From Mesobacillus boroniphilus (GTDB lineage: Bacteria; Bacillota; Bacilli; Bacillales; Cytobacillaceae): a DNA stretch of 57,586 nucleotides. Positions within the stretch are counted from its first letter, which is position 1, and each line of letters opens with the position of its first letter. Shown here in pieces: positions 52,403-57,586 of the stretch. The notes beneath the pieces are model-generated. The model was not told where the DNA came from, made no database searches, and saw only the letters and a list, made by a program, of their open reading frames with translations. The translations under genes and the position numbers were made by a program. The stretch lies in contig NZ_QTKX01000006.1 of NCBI RefSeq assembly GCF_018424685.1, positions 1 to 57,586 on the forward strand, written 5' to 3'.

Positions 52403-52998
52403 TCCAACAGTTCAAAGACAAAATAGAACTTTATGCTTACCAGACAATCAAAGAAGGTAAAATAGAGTGCGGTGACAGTTATTATTATACAGCTACTGAT
52501 GAGTATTTTGTCTGTGTACTTGCTGATGGATTAGGGTCAGGGCAATACGCCCACGAAGCTTCTGCGGCAGTCGTTTCAGTAGTAGAGCAACACCATCACG
52601 AAGACGTAGATACGCTCATGAAATACTGCAACAATATTTTGGTGCAAAAACGAGGGGCTGCTGTCTCGATCTTCAAAGTCTACTTCGAAACCCGCGAATT
52701 TGTATACAGCTGTGTCGGAAATATCCGCTTCTTCCTCTACGCCTCAAATGGCAAGCTGACATACCCTTTGCCAGTCACAGGCTATCTATCAGGGAAGCCG
52801 CAGGTATTTCACACTCAGAGATTCGTTTATGAGCCAGAATCAAAATTCCTGATTTACTCAGACGGTTTTGACAATATCCATGGCGCTAAAACGATATTGA
52901 AGGGGTATCGCTCAGTTGCTGCCATCGCAGAACAAATCAAAAACGAATATGCAAACTCAATGGATGATGCAACTTTTATTGTGGGAAGTCTACTTTAG
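52399..52998 (+). CDS. rsbX: Feedback phosphatase RsbX
   Basis: 199-aa PP2C-type phosphatase that removes phosphate from RsbS and RsbR and resets the stressosome. Metal-site motifs GDSYYYTA, VLADGLGSGQYAHEAS and DDATFIVGSLL. Overlaps sigB by 4 bp (ATGA). The last gene of the operon. Confidence 0.94.
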   Translation: MIQQFKDKIELYAYQTIKEGKIECGDSYYYTATDEYFVCVLADGLGSGQYAHEASAAVVSVVEQHHHEDVDTLMKYCNNILVQKRGAAVSIFKVYFETREFVYSCVGNIRFFLYASNGKLTYPLPVTGYLSGKPQVFHTQRFVYEPESKFLIYSDGFDNIHGAKTILKGYRSVAAIAEQIKNEYANSMDDATFIVGSLL

Positions 52999-53022
52999 CC
53001 GGTGGGCTTCTTTTTGTTTTAT
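52984..53022 (+). terminator. sigB operon terminator
   Basis: AAGTCTAC and GTGGGCTT pair (with G-U pairs) around TTTAGCCG, followed by CTTTTTG. The stem includes the rsbX stop codon. Confidence 0.7.
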
Positions 53023-53201
53023 ATAGAGGCTACTATCCATAAGGAATAGTTGGATTCCAGCTAAATGTATGACTATACTACATAAATCGCTGCATAACAG
53101 GAGAGCTGAAGTCTTATGCTCGCTGTAAACCTTCTGCTGATTTTGGTACACTATTAAAGTGACAAGTAATATCAATATAGATTATGGAGGATTGTCTCTT
53201 G

Positions 53202-55379
53202 ACTCAAACAATGGATAAGCAAGATCAATATGTAAAAATCATTGCCAAAGAGCAATCGTTAACAGCTAAACAAGTGCAAAGTGTCATTTCATTAATTGAT
53301 GAAGGTAACACTGTACCGTTCATAGCCCGTTACCGAAAGGAAATGACTGGTGCGCTTGACGAAGTGCAAATCCGCGACATCGTTGAAAGATGGCAATACA
53401 TACAGAATTTAGAGCAGCGTAAAGAGGAAGTCATCAGGCTCATCGAAGAACAAGGAAAGCTGACTGACGAACTGAAGACGAACATTGAAAAAGCAATCAA
53501 GCTACAGGAAGTAGAAGACTTATACCGACCATACAAACAAAAAAGAAGAACGAAAGCGACTGTTGCAAAAGAGAAGGGCCTAGAGCCGCTTGCACAGTGG
53601 ATGCTGGAGTTACCTGTAAACGGAAGTCTCGAAGAAAAAGCCAAGGAGTTTTTATCAGAAGAAAAAGGTGTCGAATCTATAGAAGATGCGATTGCCGGTG
53701 CGAAAGACATCATCGCGGAAGTTATTTCCGATGATGCAGACAGCCGCAAGTGGATTCGGAATGAAACCTACAAAACTGGCTCAATCGAATCTTCAGTGAA
53801 AAATGAAGAGCAGGATGAGAAGAATGTTTATGAGATGTATTATGAGTATTCCGAGCCAGTCAATAAAGTGGTGCCGCACCGGATTCTGGCGCTCAACCGT
53901 GGGGAAAAAGAAGACTTGTTAAGAGTTTCTATTAAACCAAAAACGGATATCATTATGAGCTACTTGCAGCGCAAGTGGATTTCTAAAAATCACTCTGTCA
54001 CTGCCACAGCAGTAACGGAGGCTATCGAGGACGCATATAAGCGACTGATCCAGCCGTCAATCGAACGCGAAATCAGGAATGAACTGACAGAAAAAGCCGA
54101 AGAGCAAGCGATTCACATCTTCTCGGAAAACCTTAGAAAGCTGCTTTTGCAGCCGCCGTTAAAAGGGAAGGTCGTCCTGGGTGTTGACCCGGCATTCAGA
54201 ACAGGGTGTAAGTTGGCCGCTGTAGATGAAACGGGGAAAGTCTTATCAATCGGTGTGATTTACCCACATACCTCCGGGACAAAAAATACTGAGGCGAAGG
54301 AAAAATTCATTAAAGTCCTGAAACACTATGACGTAGAAATGGTTGCAATCGGCAACGGAACTGCTTCCAGGGAAACAGAACAATTTGTGTCAGACATCCT
54401 GAAAGAGATGGATAAAGAGATTTACTATCTCATTGTCAATGAAGCAGGTGCGAGTGTTTATTCAGCATCCGATCTTGCCCGCGAAGAATTCCCTAATTTC
54501 CAGGTAGAAGAAAGAAGTGCAGTTTCGATTGCCCGCCGTTTGCAGGACCCGCTAGCTGAACTCGTTAAAATAGATCCGAAATCCGTCGGTGTCGGCCAGT
54601 ACCAGCATGATGTCAGCCAGAAAAAACTATCTGATTCTCTGACATTCGTTGTTGAGACGGCAGTTAACCAGGTCGGTGTCAATGTAAATACAGCTTCTTC
54701 TTCATTATTACAGTACGTATCTGGCCTTTCTAAAACAGTAGCCAATAATATAGTTAAGAAACGTGAAGAAGAAGGGAAGTTCACTAGCAGGACCCAACTG
54801 AAAAAAATTCCGCGTCTCGGAGCCAAGACATATGAACAGGCAATTGGATTCCTGCGTGTCATCGATGGGAAGGAACCTCTTGACCGTACCGGCATCCACC
54901 CAGAAAGTTACGGTGAGGTAAAGCAACTTCTTGATAGCCTGGGATTCAAAACAAAGGACTTAGGAACTCCAGCATTAAAGGACGCGTTAGCTAAAATCAA
55001 CATCGAACAGACTGCAGATGAATTAGGAATCGGGAAACTTACATTGAAAGATATCATCGATGCACTCGTAAGGCCTGAAAGGGATCCGCGTGACGAGCTT
55101 CCATCACCACTATTGAAAAAGGATGTATTGAAGCTTGAGGATCTGAAAAATGGAATGGAGCTTCAGGGTACTGTGCGGAACGTGGTTGACTTCGGCGCTT
55201 TCGTCGATATCGGTGTAAAGCAGGATGGACTTGTCCATATCTCAAAGCTAAGCAACCGGTTCGTTAAACACCCGCTGGATATCGTATCTGTTGGTGACGT
55301 AGTCACTGTCTGGGTGGATAGTGTCGACCAGAAAAAAGGCCGAGTCGCCTTGACGATGCTTAAGCCTGAGCAGGCATAA
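53202..55379 (+). CDS. tex: Tex family RNA-binding transcription accessory protein
   Basis: 725-aa Tex/YdcI protein. Modules in order: N-terminal helical region, YqgF/RuvX-like domain (VVLGVDPAFRTGCKLAAVDETG at about 327), helix-hairpin-helix domains (VNTASSSLLQYVSGLSKTVANNIV, IPRLGAKTYEQAIGFLR) and a C-terminal S1 RNA-binding domain (GTVRNVVDFGAFVDIGVKQDGLVHISKLS). The TTG at 53202 is chosen since GGAGG is 8 nt upstream; the ATG at 53184 contains that ribosome site. Same position as ydcI in B. subtilis. Confidence 0.95.
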   Translation, partial: TQTMDKQDQYVKIIAKEQSLTAKQVQSVISLIDEGNTVPFIARYRKEMTGALDEVQIRDIVERWQYIQNLEQRKEEVIRLIEEQGKLTDELKTNIEKAIKLQEVEDLYRPYKQKRRTKATVAKEKGLEPLAQWMLELPVNGSLEEKAKEFLSEEKGVESIEDAIAGAKDIIAEVISDDADSRKWIRNETYKTGSIESSVKNEEQDEKNVYEMYYEYSEPVNKVVPHRILALNRGEKEDLLRVSIKPKTDIIMSYLQRKWISKNHSVTATAVTEAIEDAYKRLIQPSIEREIRNELTEKAEEQAIHIFSENLRKLLLQPPLKGKVVLGVDPAFRTGCKLAAVDETGKVLSIGVIYPHTSGTKNTEAKEKFIKVLKHYDVEMVAIGNGTASRETEQFVSDILKEMDKEIYYLIVNEAGASVYSASDLAREEFPNFQVEERSAVSIARRLQDPLAELVKIDPKSVGVGQYQHDVSQKKLSDSLTFVVETAVNQVGVNVNTASSSLLQYVSGLSKTVANNIVKKREEEGKFTSRTQLKKIPRLGAKTYEQAIGFLRVIDGKEPLDRTGIHPESYGEVKQLLDSLGFKTKDLGTPALKDALAKINIEQTADELGIGKLTLKDIIDALVRPERDPRDELPSPLLKKDVLKLEDLKNGMELQGTVRNVVDFGAFVDIGVKQDGLVHISKLSNRFVKHPLDIVSVGDVVTVWVDSVDQKKGRVALTMLKPEQA

Positions 55380-55383
55380 TGAA

Positions 55384-55414
55384 AAAAGACTGCAGGAGTT
55401 CCTGCAGTCTTTAT
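55384..55414. terminator. Bidirectional terminator of tex and cmpA
   Basis: AAAGACTGCAGGA-GT-TCCTGCAGTCTTT with T-rich ends on both strands; its right arm overlaps the cmpA stop codon. Confidence 0.9.
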
Positions 55415-55530
55415 TCGTTCATACCTTGCTTATTTCTATAAAAGTACCAACACTGGTTTAAAAGTTTGATCTGATATCTATTTTTCTCATAGAAGGCTCG
55501 TTTCATTTGATTCTGAAACCAGACAGGCAT
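55411..55530 (-). CDS. cmpA: Cortex morphogenetic protein CmpA
   Basis: 39-aa spore protein that in B. subtilis restrains cortex assembly until the coat is properly anchored, acting with SpoIVA and ClpXP. The sequence starts MPVWFQNQMKRAFYEKNRYQ and continues IKLLNQCWYFYRNKQG, in keeping with the CmpA family; the gene lies between ydcI/tex and ydcK as in B. subtilis. AAGGAGG is 9 nt before the ATG. A sigma-E-like -10 CATATATT (55580-55573 on the minus strand) lies upstream. Identification rests on family resemblance and synteny. Confidence 0.85.
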   Translation of the reverse strand: MPVWFQNQMKRAFYEKNRYQIKLLNQCWYFYRNKQGMNE

Positions 55531-55572
55531 AGAGCAATACCTCCTTAAGATAATGCGTTAAAAGGTAACATT

Positions 55573-55587
55573 AATATATGCTATAAT
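55573..55587. promoter_or_regulatory. Overlapping divergent promoters of cmpA and ydcK
   Basis: On the plus strand TGCTATAAT (55579-55587) is an extended -10 for ydcK. On the minus strand CATATATT (55580-55573) fits the sigma-E -10 for cmpA; its -35 is weak. The two elements overlap by two bases. Confidence 0.45.
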
Positions 55588-55625
55588 GGGTTGTCATGTT
55601 TCTATAAAAGGCGGGCGTTTTACAG

Positions 55626-56099
55626 ATGACTGATCAAGAATTGCACAATCTTGTAGTGATGATTTCCAATGAATACTTCCATAAGCCATTCAGGCATAAG
55701 GCGTTTTTCAATCCAAGGCTCCGGACAACTGGCGGGCGCTATATGCTGAGCAGCCACAACATTGAAATTAATAAAAAGTATTTTGAGCAGCTGGGTGAAG
55801 AAGAGCTCGTCGGGATCATTAAGCATGAACTATGCCATTACCATCTTCATATAGAAGGAAAAGGGTACAAGCATCGGGATAAAGATTTTAGAGACTTGTT
55901 AAAGAAGGTAGATGCCCCGAGATTTTGTTCTGCACTTCCAGAGAAAAAGAAAAGAAGGTCGAAACAGAAATTCGTTTTTTATCAGTGCAGCAGCTGTAAG
56001 TTGACTTATCGCCGCAAAAGATCTATAAATACCTCAAAATACGTGTGTGGAAAATGCCGAGGAAAGCTGGTGAAAGTAAAAGAAATGACTGTAGAATAA
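55626..56099 (+). CDS. ydcK: SprT-like zinc metalloprotein YdcK
   Basis: 157-aa SprT family protein. Zinc protease motif HELCHYH (about 79-85) with a third His nearby, and a C-terminal zinc ribbon with CSSCKLTY and CGKCRGKL. SprT/Spartan relatives are linked to DNA-protein crosslink repair in eukaryotes; the bacterial function is unknown. Start follows AAAGGCGGGCG and an extended -10 promoter. Last protein gene before the tRNA cluster, as in B. subtilis. Confidence 0.9.
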   Translation: MTDQELHNLVVMISNEYFHKPFRHKAFFNPRLRTTGGRYMLSSHNIEINKKYFEQLGEEELVGIIKHELCHYHLHIEGKGYKHRDKDFRDLLKKVDAPRFCSALPEKKKRRSKQKFVFYQCSSCKLTYRRKRSINTSKYVCGKCRGKLVKVKEMTVE

Positions 56100-56148
56100 A
56101 CTTTTGTAGGCATTTTATAAAGAAATAAAAAACTTATCAAAAACACCC

Positions 56149-56177
56149 TTGACTTTTACTAGGCACCTCCCTATAAT
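56149..56177 (+). promoter_or_regulatory. Promoter of the second tRNA-rRNA operon
   Basis: TTGACT, a 17-bp spacer and TATAAT: strong sigma-A promoter 42 bp upstream of tRNA-Asn. Confidence 0.85.
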
Positions 56178-56218
56178 AGTAAGAGTCGACAAGACAACGA
56201 CATTAAAAATTTGCTTAT

Positions 56219-56293
56219 TCCGCAGTAGCTCAGTGGTAGAGCACTCGGCTGTTAACCGAGCGGTCGTAGGTTCGAATCCTACCTGCGGAGCCA
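56219..56293 (+). tRNA. tRNA-Asn(GTT)
   Basis: Identical to the copy at 466-540; CCA encoded. The order Asn-Ser-Glu-...-Gln-Lys-Leu-Leu after ydcK corresponds to trnS of B. subtilis. Confidence 0.97.
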
Positions 56294-56309
56294 TTAATTT
56301 TAGAGGTAT

Positions 56310-56400
56310 GGGGAAGTACTCAAGAGGCTGAAGAGGCGCCCCTGCTAAGGGTGTAGGTCGCGTAAGCGGCGCGAGGGTTCAAATCCCTCCTTCTCCGCCA
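56310..56400 (+). tRNA. tRNA-Ser(GCT)
   Basis: 91-nt class II tRNA; anticodon loop CTGCTAA; long variable arm; CCA encoded. Confidence 0.96.
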
Positions 56401-56415
56401 GAACCTTTTTAATAT

Positions 56416-56490
56416 GGCCCCTTGGTCAAGCGGTTAAGACACCGCCCTTTCACGGCGGTAACACGGGTTCGAATCCCGTAGGGGTCACCA
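56416..56490 (+). tRNA. tRNA-Glu(TTC)
   Basis: Identical to 674-748; CCA encoded. Confidence 0.97.
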
Positions 56491-56519
56491 TTTCAAAAAA
56501 ACAAAACATCATCTTATTT

Positions 56520-56595
56520 GGTCCCGTGGTGTAGCGGTTAACATGCCTGCCTGTCACGCAGGAGATCGCCGGTTCGATCCCGGTCGGGACCGCCA
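56520..56595 (+). tRNA. tRNA-Asp(GTC)
   Basis: Acceptor GGTCCCG; anticodon loop CTGTCAC; CCA encoded. Confidence 0.97.
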
Positions 56596-56601
56596 TTTTA
56601 T

Positions 56602-56676
56602 TGGGCTATAGCCAAGCGGTAAGGCAACGGACTTTGACTCCGTCATGCGTTGGTTCGAATCCAGCTAGCCCAGCCA
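56602..56676 (+). tRNA. tRNA-Gln(TTG)
   Basis: Identical to 1201-1275; CCA encoded. Confidence 0.97.
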
Positions 56677-56681
56677 TTTTT

Positions 56682-56757
56682 GAGCCATTAGCTCAGTCGG
56701 TAGAGCATCTGACTTTTAATCAGAGGGTCGAAGGTTCGAGTCCTTCATGGCTCACCA
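56682..56757 (+). tRNA. tRNA-Lys(TTT)
   Basis: Same body as 1281-1353 but with an encoded CCA. Confidence 0.97.
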
Positions 56758-56824
56758 AGATTTTTTCGCGCTAGCGAAAATAATCATCCTTAATTTCGCA
56801 ACAGCGAAATCGAAATTTTAATAT

Positions 56825-56909
56825 GCGGGTGTGGCGGAATTGGCAGACGCACCAGACTTAGGATCTGGCGCCGCAAGGCGTGGGGGTTCGACTCCCTTCA
56901 CCCGCACCA
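56825..56909 (+). tRNA. tRNA-Leu(TAG)
   Basis: 85-nt class II tRNA; anticodon loop CTTAGGA; CCA encoded. Confidence 0.97.
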
Positions 56910-56967
56910 TTAATTACCTGTTGATTAATGAACTTCAATCAGTTAATGTATAATCCTGTCATGTTAT

Positions 56968-57053
<86 letters not shown>

Positions 57054-57062
57054 AAAAAGTTA

Positions 57063-57091
57063 TTGACATCCAGTAACGGATGTGATAATAT
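57063..57091 (+). promoter_or_regulatory. Internal promoter in the tRNA cluster
   Basis: TTGACA, a 17-bp spacer and TAATAT between tRNA-Leu(GAG) and tRNA-Arg. It would drive Arg-Pro-Gly and the rRNA operon. Confidence 0.75.
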
Positions 57092-57116
57092 ATAAAAGTT
57101 GCTATTGAAACTAAAT

Positions 57117-57193
<77 letters not shown>

Positions 57194-57210
57194 TTATTTT
57201 TCTCTAATAA

Positions 57211-57287
57211 CGGGGAGTAGCTCAGCTTGGTAGAGCACTTGGTTTGGGACCAAGGGGTCGCAGGTTCGAATCCTGTCTTCCCGACCA
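57211..57287 (+). tRNA. tRNA-Pro(TGG)
   Basis: Acceptor CGGGGAG with CTTCCCG (one G-U pair); anticodon loop TTTGGGA; CCA encoded. Confidence 0.97.
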
Positions 57288-57307
57288 TTCAGCAACCAAC
57301 TTTATAT

Positions 57308-57381
57308 GCGGGTGTAGTTTACTGGTAAAACCTCAGCCTTCCAAGCTGATGTAGTGGGTTCGATTCCCATCACCCGCTCCA
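57308..57381 (+). tRNA. tRNA-Gly(TCC)
   Basis: Acceptor GCGGGTG; anticodon loop CTTCCAA; CCA encoded. Confidence 0.97.
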
Positions 57382-57387
57382 GTATGA

Positions 57388-57400
57388 TTGTTCTTTGAAA
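57388..57400 (+). promoter_or_regulatory. boxA-like rRNA antitermination site
   Basis: TTGTTCTTTGAAA resembles the Bacillus boxA TGCTCTTTGA in the leader between tRNA-Gly and 16S. A TCTTCTATT / AATAGAAGA stem (57440-57460) lies further on and may help pre-16S processing. Confidence 0.5.
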
Positions 57401-57500
57401 ACTAAACAAACAAGCGTCAACAAACAATAAATTATCATGTCTTCTATTTAATAGAAGAACATGAGCCAACGTTTTAACTTTATGAGCTAACTCATAACTC

Positions 57501-57586
57501 TTTCTTGGAGAGTTTGATCCTGGCTCAGGACGAACGCTGGCGGCGTGCCTAATACATGCAAGTCGAGCGGATCTTCATTAGCTTGC
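57501..57586 (+). rRNA. 16S ribosomal RNA, 5' end (partial)
   Basis: The universal 5' region GGAGAGTTTGATCCTGGCTC and GTGCCTAATACATGCAAGTC is present; the gene runs off the window end. The V1 stretch GCGGATCTTCATTAGCTTGC is of Bacillaceae type. Confidence 0.97.

Overview
The window is 57.6 kb of low-GC Bacillaceae chromosome, a Bacillus or Mesobacillus-like spore former. The evidence is Bacillus-type 23S, 5S and 16S rRNA ends, a glmS ribozyme, a complete RsbR-RsbX stressosome/sigB operon, sporulation genes (cmpA, ydcC, a Spo0E-type phosphatase), and gene order that follows two blocks known from Bacillus subtilis: sigW-rsiW-cdaA-cdaR-glmM-glmS, and ddl-murF-cshA-ydbS-ydbT-ydcA-acpS-ydcC-alr-ndoAI-ndoA-rsbR...rsbX-tex-cmpA-ydcK-tRNAs. 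In B. subtilis the two blocks are far apart; here about 20 kb separates them. The species cannot be fixed from the sequence alone.

Layout. (1) 1-1.6 kb: end of a 23S gene, 5S, then ten tRNA genes and a terminator. (2) 1.7-11 kb: a 52-bp repeat array, arginase (rocF), a Spo0E-like gene, the sigW-rsiW envelope-stress pair with an autoregulatory promoter, the c-di-AMP cyclase operon cdaA-cdaR-glmM, and ribozyme-controlled glmS. (3) 11-33 kb: a variable stretch with an M14 peptidase, a remnant of an MMPL transporter, a cold-shock gene, a KinB-like kinase, an mtnK-aldolase pair, a multi-repeat mechanosensitive-channel-like protein, DedA and TSUP membrane proteins, a SEDS (RodA-type) protein with a GNAT enzyme, a B12-riboswitch btuF-btuC-btuD/cbiZ operon, an MFS carrier and a SulP-Usp pair. 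(4) 33-47 kb: cell-wall genes ddl, murF and alr, cshA, uvsE, ydbS-ydbT, a rhomboid protease, acpS, ydcC and the ndoAI-ndoA toxin-antitoxin. (5) 48-56 kb: the sigB operon, tex, cmpA and ydcK. (6) 56.2 kb to the end: eleven tRNA genes running straight into a second 16S gene in the same direction. One of them, tRNA-Leu(GAG), carries the unoccupied ICEBs1-type attB core.

How the parts work together. Cell-wall precursor supply (glmM, glmS, ddl, murF, alr, rodA) sits with its second-messenger control (cdaA-cdaR) and with two stress-sigma systems (sigma-W and sigma-B). GTTT-N13/14-GGGTA sigma-B-type promoters can be read upstream of rsbV (the classical autoregulatory site), upstream of rsbR (not the classical layout) and upstream of the mechanosensitive-channel-like gene.

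Most unusual content. Several intergenic gaps just downstream of terminators hold tandem repeats with very exact periods: 52 bp at 1.74-1.96 kb, 29.13-29.60 kb and 47.25-47.85 kb, and 21 bp at 38.93-39.08 kb. Those periods are close to 5 and 2 turns of B-DNA. Two MITE-like elements and a dispersed palindromic repeat are also present. Four small genes that length-filtered callers would miss are annotated (cmpA; 57-aa, 45-aa and 19-aa ORFs), and one short sRNA-like unit is proposed.
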